This document shows, one piece after another, positions 13,363 through 25,305 of a stretch of DNA of 64,000 nucleotides. The stretch covers positions 211,630,254 through 211,694,253 of the forward strand of contig NC_061509.1 in the NCBI RefSeq assembly GCF_022539505.1, written 5' to 3'. The position numbers and the translations under genes are program-made. Position 1 is the stretch's first letter. Each line of letters starts with the position of its first letter. A model generated the notes under the pieces. That model had not been told where the DNA came from, did not search any database, and worked only from the letters and a program-made list of their open reading frames with translations. Origin of the DNA: Lolium rigidum. Lineage: Eukaryota; Streptophyta; Magnoliopsida; Poales; Poaceae.

Positions 13363-14961
13363 ACCTGCCCACGATCCTGTCGTTGCGGGAGCAGGATCCA
13401 GCGCGTCCGGCCTCGCAGCCACCGGATCCGGTGCCTCCGGACTCGTATCCACCGGATCAAGCCTCGCCGACGCCGGATCCGGCGATTCATCACCGGTTGG
13501 ATAAAAAGGCAAACTTTTTTGGCGGACGATGGGGCTCGCGCCGAGCCGGTGGAAGATGGAGGGGGCTTGAAGCGAGCATATGGAAGGTGGAGGGAAAACA
13601 CGGTGAGGCGAGGGGAGCGCGGCGGCGACGTGAGCTCGGCGGCGACGCACGAGCTCCACGGCGACGCGAGGCGGGGAGAGAAGAGCAGAGCGAGTGGGGA
13701 TGGGATGCGGGTGGGGGTGGGACGCGGCCATCAGCCCGTCGGGACATGGGAGTGCGGGTTGACAAAGAAAAAAGATAGGGGGTTATTTTGTAAAATCGCC
13801 TTTCCGACTCTTTTTTCGGATCGGAGAGAGTATTATTGATGATTATTAATAAATCAGTAGAATTTCGAGAGAAAAAAATGCCAAGCTCAGTAGAGCTTGG
13901 ATGCCATAGACTAGGGTGCCAAAAGCATAGCATGCGCTAATCCTTCTTTAACTCTGCTTAAATTCGGTGACACCTTTTGCTATAGCAATTCTTGCTTTGC
14001 GGGACATTATGCAGGCGCCGCCGGCAACCCTACCGTGAACCCATGCCCGTTTGTTGTGACTCGCCGTAATTCATTTCAAATACAAGAAAAAGGAAATCCA
14101 AACACCGGAATTTTTAGTCTGCAGATTTCTATTTTTTTACGAAAGTACATATAATCAGCATCAAGTAGGTAGGATACAAATTTTGACCAAGCATATTATC
14201 ATCTTTCTTACAACCACCAATTCATCTTCTTGTGTAACCTAAAATACAACCTATTTTTTTGCAAAATCTTGCAAATGCATAGACAGCATTGTATGTATCC
14301 ATGTATATATTGCTTTTTGGAATTTCCTCCAAAAGACCATTTTCAAACCTTTGAAGTACCGACCTCACTGGAGCTCGGGTGCCACAAATCAGTGCTCGTG
14401 TTTCTTGGCTAAAATTTTCCTTGGATTCTTATATTCTCAACGGCATTGATATGCATTTTCTTCCATATTTTGATCCGCAAAATACAAGATTTATCGATGA
14501 CAAGTTTTCTTTTGAAGGATGCGTGACAATCCCTAACATACCTTCTGCATGTCAGACGGACGCACTAATGCAACATCAACATCACCGAGCACATTAAACT
14601 TTTGCAAAGTGAAACGTTTTCAGTAAAGCTGTTGTTTAATTTTGAAATACACGCAGGAGACAAAAGGAGAATATCATATGACCATGGGAATGGGACTGGC
14701 CTCTATAATTAGCTTATCCGCTTGCTTAAAGGTACAAACTGCCGAGTATATGTGGCTGTGGTTAACTAAAGCTGGAGACAGGCTTCAGTGGGGGTAATCG
14801 ATTACTCTTATCCGCAGCTACCAGTCAACACACATCCAATATTGTTCTGGACACTGACAGCAAAGGTATGATTCCTATTATCCTAGTCACACAACAAACA
14901 GTAGAAGAAAGGGAGGCTTGATTTAGCGACAGATTTGTAAGCTTGCGGCTTAAACGAACTA
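13363..14961. other. Unique-looking DNA with GC-rich block next to the LTR
   Basis: 13363-13760 is GC-rich and open on the minus strand from an ATG at about 13731 straight into the LTR at 13362. The product is Pro/Arg/Ser/Ala-rich, with no recognisable domain. It could be the first exon of a gene truncated by the Tekay-type insertion. 13876-13895 forms a perfect 8-bp stem (CCAAGCTC / GAGCTTGG, loop AGTA). The rest, to 14961, is AT-rich with no gene I can support. Confidence 0.4.
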
Positions 14962-16658
14962 GAGAACTCCAGCCGCGTCCCTCAAACCGTCTCCCAAACG
15001 GCGCTGGATTGAGCGTTTGGGGGACGTCGCTCCCCAGTCGCGTCCCCCAAACAAAATTTCGCAAATTTTAAACTTAACTAGATTCGATTAGATTCGTCCA
15101 AATTTACATAGATTCGAACGAAATTTTACTAACTTTAAACTAAACCTAATCTAGAACCACTTGCGGCGGCCGGAGGCGTCGTAGTCATCGCGGAAGTTGT
15201 ACATGTCGTCGGTGACGACCTCCGCTTGACGCGCTCGTCGACGGGCTCGTCCTTCACCAAGCCGCTTGGTCCTGCCTCGCCGTCGTCGGTGAGGTCCACC
15301 GGCGGCTTGCCGGAGTCGCGGATGGACATGGCGATCGCCGCGTCCGGGTCGCCCTCCGAGCGTCCTTGTCGTCCATGGACGCCAAGAACGCCGCCCGCAG
15401 CCCCGGGCGGTCCTCGGGGTCGTCGCGCCGGCGATGAGCCGCCGCGCCGCTCGTAGTCCGCCGGCGGCGCCGCCTTCGACGCTTCCTCCGGCTCCTCCTT
15501 CACCTCCGGCTTCGGGATGAGGAGGGCGCCGCCGCGCCTCCCTTGCTGCCGCCGGCTGCCGCTGCCGCCACGCCTCGTGTTGGCGGGCGTCGCCGGCTCC
15601 TCCTTGACCTCCCGTTTGGGGACGGTGTAGGGCGCCGACCGGTACGACGAGGACGGCGTCGATCGCGTCGGTCCCGAGGAAGAAGAGTGCGAGGAGGATG
15701 AGTACGTCGTCCTCCTCGGCTGCCATTGAGGAGACGGCGGCGGCGACGACGGCATCTCCAGCCTTGGAGCGCCATTGCGGAGGCCGCGGAGGACGTTCTC
15801 GAGGGTGCGCCCCGGAACGCCCAAGAACAGGGCGCGGCCTTCCCTGTTCCAGCTGTTGGGGCGGCCGACGAGGTTGTCGGTGCTGTGCATCTCGACGCCG
15901 TACTTCGCCTTGAAGTACGTCGTCCACCAGGCGTCGTTGTTGGTGACCGCCCACGTTGGATCCAACCGCTCTGCGGCGGTGAGTTGAGCCCGCCGGGCCT
16001 TGATGGCGTCCCTCCATTGATCCGTGTCCGGCTTCGGCGGCGGCGGGATCCAATGCCGTTCACGGCCATCTTCCAGCCGCCGCTGCTTGGCGGCCGCATG
16101 TCCGGCGGGACCGGATACCGGCGTGGTACGGCGCCCACGCCTCCGCCACGGTGAGGCTGCCGCGGCCGAAGCCGTTCGCCGCGGCGATCTTGCGGGAGGA
16201 CGAGCTCGACATTTTTTGAGCGGCGAGGAGAAGATGCGGGAGGAGGCGGCGGCGACGATAAGGATTATGAGCGGCGAGAACTGCAGGGCGTCTTAAACAA
16301 CGGCGGCGGCCGGGTGGTTGCACACAATAACTCCGGCGCGGACGGCCACGCGGCCATGCACGACGAGACGCGTCCTGCGTCGCCCGGGAAAACAGGGACG
16401 CCATTAACGTAGCTTGACCAAAGGTAGGCGACGGGGTTTTAGCCTTCCCTGTGCCGGCCGACGGGTCGGCCCCGCCACTCCCCGCCTCGCTTTTCGTTGT
16501 GTCCGGCGTCCCCGGTGCGTCCCCTGTGGGACGGGGACGGGCTCGGGGTACCAGACACCGTATCGGGCCGCGCCGGACAAAAATGGGCTTTGGGGGCCGC
16601 GGCTGGAACGCATTTTCTATCGTTGGGGGACGGTTTGGGGACGCGGCTGGAGATGCTC
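14962..16658 (-). mobile_element. TIR DNA transposon (1,697 bp), non-transposase cargo
   Basis: The ends are inverted repeats. The left end begins GAGAACTCCAGCCGCGTCCC; the right end, read inward on the minus strand, begins GAGCATCTCCAGCCGCGTCC. Similarity continues for about 40 bp (CAAACCGTC, CCCAA). Both ends are flanked by TA. Left CTA against right TAA does not give a clean 3-bp duplication. GAGCATCTCCA-type ends are common among grass TIR elements. The superfamily is not determined. The interior is a GC-rich broken ORF on the minus strand, with no transposase recognised. Confidence 0.7.
15151..16212 (-). pseudogene. Broken ORF of unknown function inside TIR transposon
   Basis: Reading from ATG at 16210-16212: a Ser-rich start (MSSSSSRKIAAANGFGRGSL), then AEAWAPYHAG, then frame changes near 16110 and 16050. 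After these comes a long conserved-looking stretch DPTWAVTNNDAWWTTYFKAK ... NSWNREGRALFLGVPGRTLE (about 15960-15800). A Ser/Pro/Arg-rich region follows with repeated KREVKEEP / KPEVKEEP and PVDLTDDGEAG, which resemble SUMO- or acid-type motifs, and a last shift before the C-terminus ending RRKWF at 15151. At least three frameshifts. The Trp-rich segment and KxEVKEEP motifs suggest a nuclear protein, but I do not recognise the family and it shows no transposase triad. The frame-restoring segments fill almost the whole transposon. Confidence 0.55.
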
Positions 16659-17585
16659 TAAAGGTGGTATATTCGTTAGTACTATACCAACTGATAACCG
16701 TCGTTGCATGCTGACAAGCGCAAATGTGATTTCTTAAAGTGGGAGCACTCGGCAATGACAAGAGATTATACTCCGCTTATTCTTCCTCCAATGAATCACC
16801 AACCAGGTAGAAGAATGAGGAACCAAAGCTTTATTTGTCAGTCACGCTCGACGCTGACTGCTCTGACCACAGCGGAGCCTGCAGTACAGTACAGTACAGC
16901 GAGCATAATAATGCAAAAAAAAAAATGGAGTGGTTTGACTGGGCCGTCTGTCATGAAGAAAGAGAGAAGTTGGGCCTAGTTTTGATCAGGACCGGGCTTT
17001 GAACACTGCATGACGAATGAACTTCACCAGCTTTCAGCTATCCAGTGGAAACAATTGTCACAATGTCAGCCTCAGATTTCGCAGTTCTTGACCCCAAAAA
17101 AAGAAAAGAACAGGGAATGCACTATCTACCAGATTCGGTGTGTTGTTGCGGTGAATTACTCAACGGCCAACAGTGTGTGTTCATCAAAAGCTCAAGACAC
17201 TAAATACAGCAACTCATTCGACACAGCCGGCAGGGTTATTCATTTCTTTGGCACTCTGAATTTAACCTTGGACTGTCACAAAGCCAAGTAGTAACAAGGA
17301 CAGCACTCACAATATGAAAATAACACATTGCAGAAGGAGGACTGAGGGGCCTTGGTATTTTCCTGGGATCGAAACTAACTTTTCCATTGCAGGCAAAGGA
17401 AAGTACTACATGAGTTACAACTAGAAGTTGGATCTCACTACAGAAGACGCCATAGCCAACCACCAGATTCGCAACAGATTTTACTGAACTAACACACGGG
17501 GACAGGGGAACTAAAGCAGAACGCAACAAGAAGAAACGGCAGGCAACCAGCATGGCCCGTTCGCCGTCATCACCAAGGGACTGAC
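16659..17585. other. Intergenic DNA downstream of histone H4 gene
   Basis: No ORF with domain support. It contains the 3' flank of the H4 gene (its poly(A) site should lie here, transcribed leftward) and a short CAGTACAGTACAGTACAG run near 16880. Confidence 0.4.
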
Positions 17586-18461
<876 letters not shown>

Positions 18462-18539
18462 TTAAAAATAAAAAAAACATGAAAATTATAAAAAGGTCAT
18501 AGCCCGCTAAAACCCTAACCCTAGCATACTCCTAGCTGT

Positions 18540-18850
18540 CGTTGGGCATCTGGGTCAGGTCGTCAAGGTCCGGGATCGCCCATGGCCAGTTGGGAACCGA
18601 CGAGCAAATGCCGGTGCGGCCGGTGGCACAGGTGGAGGTGGAGCAGCCACGGGTGCCCACGACGCAGAGGAGGCGGTACCGAGTACTGCAGCTCCAGGTT
18701 GAATGCCCCTTCCTCCGACATGCCCGGCGGCATGTCCTCGACGGCGTACCGGGGCATCAACAGCAGCGGCTACGACATCTCCGATATGAGGATGCCAAGC
18801 ATGGCAGCTCGATCTGCCTGCCCTCCTGCTACACCATCTAGATCGTGTGG
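18540..18850. other. GC-rich low-copy block interrupted by LTR element
   Basis: GC-rich and open in more than one frame. The best-looking reading contains DMPGGMSSTAYRGINSSGYD, but no domain is recognised. The block continues on the far side of the nested LTR elements at 30492-30560 (GTTGGTGACGGAGTCC...). It was therefore one stretch before the insertion at AAGAC. It may be an old gene or transposon fragment; function unknown. Confidence 0.35.
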
Positions 18851-18855
18851 AAGAC

Positions 18856-19698
18856 TGATGACCCACAAGTATAGGGGATCGCAACAGTCTTCGAGGAAAG
18901 TATTACCCAATTTATTGATTCGACACAAGGGGAGGTAAAGAATACTTATAAGCCTTAACAACTGAGTTGTCAATTCAGCTGCACCTGGAAAAGCACTAGT
19001 AACAGGGGTGATGTGAAAGTAGCAGTGATATGAGAGCAGTAGTAATAGTAACACAGCAGCAATGGCACCAGAAGATAGTTGATACTACTTCCAATGACAT
19101 GAGAACAAGTATATAATGATGAAAGATGGACCGGGGTTCCCAGCTATCTACACTAGTGGCAACTCTCCAATAACAAGTGTTGGGTGAACAAATTACAGTC
19201 GGGCAATTGATAGGATTTAAATAGCATTAAGACAAAATATCAAGATCATTAATCATGTAGGCATGTTTTCCAATAATAGTCAGATGCGTGCTCGCAATGA
19301 GAAACTTGCACAACATCTTTTGTCCTACCGGCCGGTGGCGGCCGGGCCTCAAGGGAAACTACTTGGATATTAAGGTACTCCTTTTAATAGAGTACGGAGC
19401 AAAGCATTAACACTCAGTGAAAACATGTGTCCCTCACATCACCGCCATCCCCTCCGGTTGTCCCGATTTCTGTCACTTCGGGGCCTTTGGTTCCGGACAG
19501 TGACATGTGCATACAACTTGTAGATACAATCTAAGCAATAAGTATAGAGCTCAAATCTAAGATCATGGCACTCGGGCCCTAGTGACAAGCATTAAACACA
19601 ACAAGATTGCAGCAACAATAACTTCATAAACTTTCATAAAGTGCAAGCAAAACATGTAAGTATTGTCATAAAACAAGCATGGAACGATAGAAATTATG
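18856..19698 (-). repeat. 3' LTR of outer Athila-like element, internally deleted
   Basis: 843 bp against 1,520 bp for its 5' partner at 28967-30486. About 650 bp are missing near 19636 (the segment corresponding to about 19768-20420 of the sister copy). The LTR head is also clipped at 19698, where it meets the inverted LTR of the inner copy. Confidence 0.85.
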
Positions 19699-19767
19699 CG
19701 TATCCATAATTTCTGTCGTTCCATGCTTGTTTTATGACAATACTTAAATGTTTTGCTTGCACTTTAT
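19636..19767. repeat. 63-bp inverted repeat with 6-bp loop at head-to-head LTR junction
   Basis: Arms 19636-19698 and 19705-19767 pair at 61 of 63 positions around the loop CGTATC. They are the heads of two LTRs in opposite orientation. Each LTR has lost its terminal bases at this point: the inner copy starts at CGTATCC, 14 bp into its LTR. Confidence 0.92.
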
Positions 19768-21221
19768 AATGTTTTTATGCGTTTTCCGGAACTAACCTAT
19801 TAACAAGATGCCACAGTGTCAGTTCTCGTTTTCTCGCCGTTTTTGGTTCCGTAAAGGTTGTTCGGGCAATATTCTCGAATTCGACGAAACGAAGACCAAA
19901 CCTCCTATTTTTCCCGGAAGCATCCAGAACACCGAAGAAGAGTCGGAGAGGGGCCAGAGGGCCACCACACCATAGGGCGGCGCGGCCTGGCCTGGGCCCG
20001 CGCCGGCCTGTGGTGGGGAGCCCCCAGGTGCCCCCCTGCGCCGCCTCTTCGCCTATAAAATCCCTTTCGACCTAAAAACACCGTAACTCTTGACGAAACT
20101 CCAGAAAGACTCCAGGGGCGCCGCCGCCATCACGAAACTCCAATTCGGGGGACAGAAGTCTCTGTCCCGGCACCCTGCCGGGACGGGGAAGTGCCCCCGG
20201 AAGCCATCTCCATCAACGCCATCGCCTCCATCATGCTCCGTGAGTAGTTCCCCCATGGACTACGGGTTCTAGCCGTAGCTAGTTGGTATTCTCTCCCCCA
20301 TGTACTTCAATACAATGATCTCATGAGCTGCCTTACATGATTGAGATTCATCTGATGTAATTGGTGTTGTGTTTGTCGGGATCCGATGGATTGTTACATT
20401 ATGATTGTCTATCTACAAAGTTTGTGATGTTATTGTTGCTGCAATCTTGTTATTCTTAATGCTTGTCACTAGGGCCCGAGTGGCATGATCTTAGATTTGA
20501 GCTTTATACTTATTGCTTAGATTGTATCTACAAGTTGTATGCACATGTCGTTGTCCGGAACCAAAGGCCCCGAAGTGACAAGAAATCGGGACAACCGGAG
20601 GGGATGGCGGTGATGTGAGGGACACATGTTTTCACGGAGTGTTAATGCTTTGCTCCGGTACTCTATTAAAAGGAGTACCTTAATATCCAGTAGTTTCCCT
20701 TGAGGCCCGGCTGCCACCGGCTGGTAGGACAAAAGATGTTGTGCAAGTTTCTCATTGCGAGCACGTACGACTATTATTGGAAAACATGCCTACATGATTA
20801 ATGATCTTGATATTCTGTCTTAATGCTATTTCAATCCTATCAATTGCCCGACCGTAATTTGTTCACCCAACACTTGTTATTGGAGAGTTACCACTAGTGT
20901 AGATAGCTCGGGAACCCCGGTCCATATTTCATCATCATATACTTGTTCTACATGTCATTGGAAGTAGTATCAACTATCTTCTCGGTGCCATTGCTCCCGT
21001 GTTACTATTACCGCTGCTGTGTTACTATTACTATCTGCTCTCATATCACCGCTACTTTCACATCACCCCCGTTGCTAGTGCTTTTCCAGTGTGCAACTGA
21101 ATTGACAACTCAGCTTGTTAAGGCTTATAAGTATTCTTTACCTCCCCTTGTGTCGAATCAATAAATTTGGGTTTTACTTCCCTCGAAGACCGTTGCGATC
21201 CCCTATACTTGTGGGTCATCA
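19699..21221 (+). repeat. 5' LTR of inner Athila-like element
   Basis: Nearly full length against the 1,532-bp 3' partner. TATAAAA at 20054-20060 follows a GC-rich stretch, a plausible core promoter (the same motif occurs near 25674 in the 3' LTR). It differs from the 3' LTR mostly at CTG/CAG sites, for example CTCGG near 20981 against CTGG near 26601. Confidence 0.9.
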
Positions 21222-21233
21222 AGACTATTTTCT

Positions 21234-21250
21234 CGGCGCCGTTGCCGGGG
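21234..21250 (+). promoter_or_regulatory. Primer-binding site, tRNA-Asp (inner copy)
   Basis: CGGCGCCGTTGCCGGGG, 12 bases after the LTR end. The outer copy has TGGCGCCGTTGCCGGGGA at 28955-28938 on the minus strand, the tRNA-Asp type used by Athila-like elements. Confidence 0.8.
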
Positions 21251-21488
21251 AGGCATAGCTCTACTCATAAGTTCACCCGGGGAGTACACTCCACCTCTCT
21301 CTCTATTTTATTTTATTTTGTTTTGCTTAGTTTACTTTTGTCTAGTTTATTTGTGCTTAGTTTATTTCTGTCTAGTATTATTTTGCTTAGTTTACTTTTG
21401 CCTAGTTACTTTTTGTCTTGTTTTATTTTCCTCATATACCCAAAAATCCATAAAAATTTGAAAAACCTAAAAATTAAAAATTGCTGTT

Positions 21489-21881
21489 ATGGGAGAACCT
21501 ACAACCTACTTGGAGCTTATAGAATGTTATAATAATTATAGAGAATCAAGAACTGGTAAAATAATGAGTGCTATGATAGAAAAATTGAATACAATTGCTA
21601 AAATCTTGCTTGAATGCCATGATATAAACTGTTGCTCTCAACAGGATACTAAACATCTTAAATTTCAATGTGGCTTTAGTGAGGAATTTTTAATTAAGAA
21701 CTATAATCGGAATTGCTATATTCATTATGGGTTCGAGGAGGTAGAACAATTTGTCTTATTTATGGGAGCCTCCGAGATAGAATCCTTCATGGTTGAGAAT
21801 TATGAAACTTGTGTTGTTTGTAAGGGCCTTAAAGATTATGTCTCTACTATCCTTAATTCTTGCATAGAATGCTACAAGTAG
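21489..21881 (+). CDS. Conserved ORF 1 of Athila-like element (unknown function)
   Basis: 130 codons from ATG, 240 bp after the primer site, in the position where gag normally starts. The outer copy has the same ORF at 28290-28700 (minus, 136 codons), differing at a handful of residues. Contains several Cys (ECHDINCCSQ, CVVCKGL, NSCIEC) but no CCHC knuckle spacing, and YIHYGFEEVEQFVLFMG in the middle. No capsid signature seen. Retention in two independent insertions suggests it was coding in the family, or simply that both copies are young. Confidence 0.5.
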   Translation: MGEPTTYLELIECYNNYRESRTGKIMSAMIEKLNTIAKILLECHDINCCSQQDTKHLKFQCGFSEEFLIKNYNRNCYIHYGFEEVEQFVLFMGASEIESFMVENYETCVVCKGLKDYVSTILNSCIECYK

Positions 21882-21942
21882 GAATCCTTATATCCTTGAT
21901 TATAAAGAGAGACACATTAATGCACAAGAATGCACTCACAAT

Positions 21943-22995
21943 TTGCAGGAACCGATGGAAGAAGGAATTGATGAACCTGAAAGCTCATTGGATGAAAAAG
22001 AGGAGGAAATTGATGAACCTGAAAGCTCATTGGATGAAAAAGAAGAGGAGAGTGATGAACAAAAGGAGGAAGAATGGATTAGCTACCCATGCCAACCTTC
22101 TAATGAGAGTAACTCTTTATCTCTTACACTATTTGATTGTCCTCCATGCTTACCGAAGAGGTTGAATGTTATGTTCCCGTGGATTCTCTTGAAGTATTGC
22201 CTATGAGTAAAACTTGTGAAAATAATTATGCTACTGTTATTTATGATAATCCATTCTACTTTGATAAATCTTATGATAATGCTTTGTTTGTGCCTGATGT
22301 CGAAATGCATGGTACTAAAGAATTTTGCTTGGCAAATGTTTATGATAAAGCTTTAGATGATGGTCCTATGTTACTTGATAATATTAATTGTACTACTAAT
22401 GAAAATGGGATTGGAGAATTCTTTACTTATTCTATGAGTCCCATATCTATTGAGATTGATCACCTACCTTGTTATATTATTAATAAAAGTAAGTTTGAAA
22501 GTTTTAATTCCACTATTCTTGAACTTGATAAAAATTATGTGTTTGGAAATCATGAAAAGTATGCTGCATGTGATAGCTATATTGTTGAGTTTGTTAATGA
22601 AGCTACTGAAAATTATTATGAGAGAGGAAAATATGATTGTAGAAATTTTCATGGTACTAATACACCTCTCTATATGCTGAAATTTTTGAAGTTATTCTTG
22701 TTTTATCTTCTTATGCTTGTCACTTTGTTCTTCATGAATTTATTTGTGTACAAGATTCCTTTGCATAGGAAGCATGTTAGACTTAAATGTGTTTTGGATT
22801 TGCCTCTTGATGCTCTCTTTTGCTCCGAATACTATTTCTTGCGAGTGCATCATTAAAACTGCTGAGCCCATCTTAATGGCTATAAAGAAAGCAACTTCTT
22901 GGGAGATAACCCATGTTTTATTTTGCTACAGTACTTTGTTTTATATTTGTGTCTTGGAAGTTGTTTACTACTGTAGCAACCTCTTCTTATCTTAG
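21943..22995 (+). pseudogene. Conserved ORF 2 of Athila-like element: acidic repeats then membrane-like segment, frameshifted
   Basis: Starts with acidic tandem repeats (IDEPESSLDEKEEE twice, near 21970-22050). The frame shifts near 22150 into a 239-codon reading (22137-22856) with DNPFYFDKSYDNALFVPDVE and CTTNENGIGEF. A hydrophobic run LFYLLMLVTLFFMNLFVY (near 22700) follows. The frame shifts again near 22830 into a second hydrophobic segment (HVLFCYSTLFYICVLEVVYYC, ending 22995). The outer copy keeps the second part open as 285 codons (27195-28052, minus). Two predicted membrane segments near the C-terminus recall the env-like ORFs reported for Athila elements, but there is no cleavage or fusion motif I can identify. 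Confidence 0.5.
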
Positions 22996-22997
22996 TT

Positions 22998-23303
22998 TTG
23001 TGTTTTGTTGTGCCAAGTGAAGTCTCTAATCGAAGGTTGATACTAGATTTGGATTTCTGCGCAGAAACAGATTTCTATCTGTCACGAATCTGGGCTGTTT
23101 TCCCTGTAGGTAACTCAGAAAAATATGCCAATTTACGTGCGTGTTCCTCAGATATGTACGCAACTTTCATTAGTTTTGAGTTTTCTGATTTGAGCAACGG
23201 AAGTATTTTATTAAAATTCGTCTTTACTGGCTGTTCTGTTTTGGCAGATTCTGTCTCTCGTTTTTTGCATTGTCTCTTGTGGACTTTAAGCGAGGTTTTC
23301 TAG
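22998..23303 (+). CDS. Conserved short ORF 3 of Athila-like element (doubtful)
   Basis: 101 codons (MCFVVPSEVSNRRLILDLDF...), open also in the outer copy at 26887-27192 (minus) with few changes. Cys- and Phe-rich with no recognised domain. It may be chance conservation of non-coding RNA in two recent copies. Confidence 0.3.
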   Translation: MCFVVPSEVSNRRLILDLDFCAETDFYLSRIWAVFPVGNSEKYANLRACSSDMYATFISFEFSDLSNGSILLKFVFTGCSVLADSVSRFLHCLLWTLSEVF

Positions 23304-24448
23304 ACGTGGAGAGCTGTAGCTAATGTTTTATTGAGTTCTTGCAATGTGCCACTACAGGACCAAGGTGGATTCAAATTTTTTGAGTACTAACCCCTCTAAT
23401 GAAGTTTATGAGAAGTTTGGTGTGAAGGAAGTTTTCAAGGGTCAAGAGAGGAGGATGATATATGATCAAGAAGAGTGAAAAGTCTAAGCTTGGGGATGCC
23501 CCGTGGTTCATCCCTGCATATTTCAAGAAGAATCAAGCATCTAAGCTTGGGGATGCCCAAGGCATCCCCTTCTTCATCAACTTATCAGGTTCCTCCCCGA
23601 AACTATATTTTTATTCGGTCACATCATATGTGCTTTACTTGGAGCGTCTCGTGTGCTTTTATTTTTGTTTATGTTTGAATAAATTCGGATCCTAGCAATC
23701 CTTGTGTGGGAGAGATACACGCTCCGCTTTTTCATATGAACACTCGTGTTCTTCGTTTTACTTTTAATGTTCAATGATAAAAGTTGGAAGCTATTGCACT
23801 TATTTATATTTGTTTGGAAACAGAAAATGCCTCATCATGTCTTGGGTAATTTGACACTTGGCAATTGTTTTGAGCTCTCAAGTAGATCATGATTAAGTTT
23901 TTTTCATGTAGTCTAAGCCTATTAATGGAGAACTACTGTAGAGCTTGTTGAAATTGGTTTGCACAATTGATCTCTCTTAAGGTCTAGATATTTTCTGGTA
24001 AAAGTGTTTGAGCAACAAGGAAGACAGTGTAGAGTATTATAATGCTTGCAATATGTTCTTATGTAAGTTTTGCTATACCGGTTTATACTTGTGTTTGCTT
24101 CAAACAACCTTGCTAGCCCAAAGCCTTGTACTGAGAGGGAATACTTCTCGTGCATCCAAAACCTTGAGCCAAAAACTATGCCATCTGTGTCCACCATACC
24201 TACCTACTATGTGGTATTTCCTGCCATTCCAAAGTAAATTGCTTGAGTGCTACCTTTAAACAATTCAAAATTTATTACCTCTGATTTGTGTCAATGTTTT
24301 ATAGCTAATGAGGAAGTATGTGGTGTTTATCTTTCAATCTTGTTGGGCAACTTTCACCAATGGACTAGTGGCTTCATCCGCTTATCCAATAATTTTGCAA
24401 AAAGAGCAGGCAATGGGATTCCCAGTCCCAAATTAATTAACAAAAATA

Positions 24449-24536
24449 GACACTCCTCCATGGTATGTGATTGTTGGACGGCACCCGAGGATTCGGTTAG
24501 CCATGGCTTGTGTAAGCAAAGGTTGGGAGGAGTGTC
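24449..24536 (+). ncRNA. Structured 88-nt element, copy 1
   Basis: The ends GACACTCCTCC and GGAGGAGTGTC form a perfect 11-bp stem. Inside are paired CCATGG segments, a small hairpin CCGA-GGAT-TCGG and a hairpin GCTT-GTGT-AAGC. The second copy, 27 nt downstream, keeps the fold with changed bases. Not a gene; a candidate cis-acting RNA structure in the 3' internal region of the element. Confidence 0.6.
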
Positions 24537-24563
24537 ATCATCATAATGAAACTAAAATAAAAA

Positions 24564-24650
24564 GGCACTCCTTCATGGTATGAGATTGTTGGCGGGCACC
24601 CGAGGATTCGGTTAGCCATGGTTTGTGAAAGAAAGGTTGGAAGGAGTGCC
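24564..24650 (+). ncRNA. Structured 87-nt element, copy 2
   Basis: The outer stem GGCACTCCTTC / GAAGGAGTGCC is again 11 bp and perfect. Relative to copy 1, A-T has become G-C and C-G has become T-A on both sides of the stem. The CCGA-GGAT-TCGG hairpin is identical and the second small hairpin has become TTT-GTG-AAA. Confidence 0.6.
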
Positions 24651-25270
24651 ACCCAAAAATAAAAATAATTCATGGGAGCCGCTCTTTGAAGGTTTGTCTC
24701 GGCAAGGGGTTAGAGTGCCCACTACCATTCGTTGACAACAACAAACACCTCTCAAAACTTTACTTTTATGCTCTCTTTATGTTTTCAAAACCAAAGCTCT
24801 AGCACAAATATAGCAATCGATGCTTTCCTTTTTTAAGGGCCATTCTTTTACTTTATGTTGAGTCAGTTTACCTACTTCCTTCCATCTTAGAAGCAAACAC
24901 TTGTGTGAACTGTGCATCGATTCTTACATACTTGCATATTTGCATTCATCATATTACTTTATGTTGACAATTATCCATGAGATATGCATGTTGAAACTTG
25001 AAAGCAATCGCTGAAACTTATATCTTCCTTTGTGTTGCTTCGATGCCTTTACTTTGAACTTATTGCTTTATGAGTTAACTCTTGTGCAAAACTTTTGATA
25101 CTTGTCTTGAAAGTACTCTTCATGAAAAGTTTTGCTATATGTTATCTATTTGTTAGCAACTATAGATCATTGCCTTGAGTCACTTCATTCATTTCATATG
25201 CTTTGTAATAGTATGATCAAGGTTATGTAAGTAGCATGTCACTACAGAAATTATTCTTTTTATCGTTTAC

Positions 25271-25305
25271 CTGCTCGGGACGAGCAGAACTAAGCTTGGG
25301 GATGC
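25271..25305 (+). promoter_or_regulatory. Hairpin and polypurine tract of inner Athila-like element
   Basis: CTGCTCG / CGAGCAG with loop GGA (25271-25287), then AACTAAGCTTGGGGATGC up to the 3' LTR at 25306. Same layout as the Tekay-type element at 8309-8343. Confidence 0.8.
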
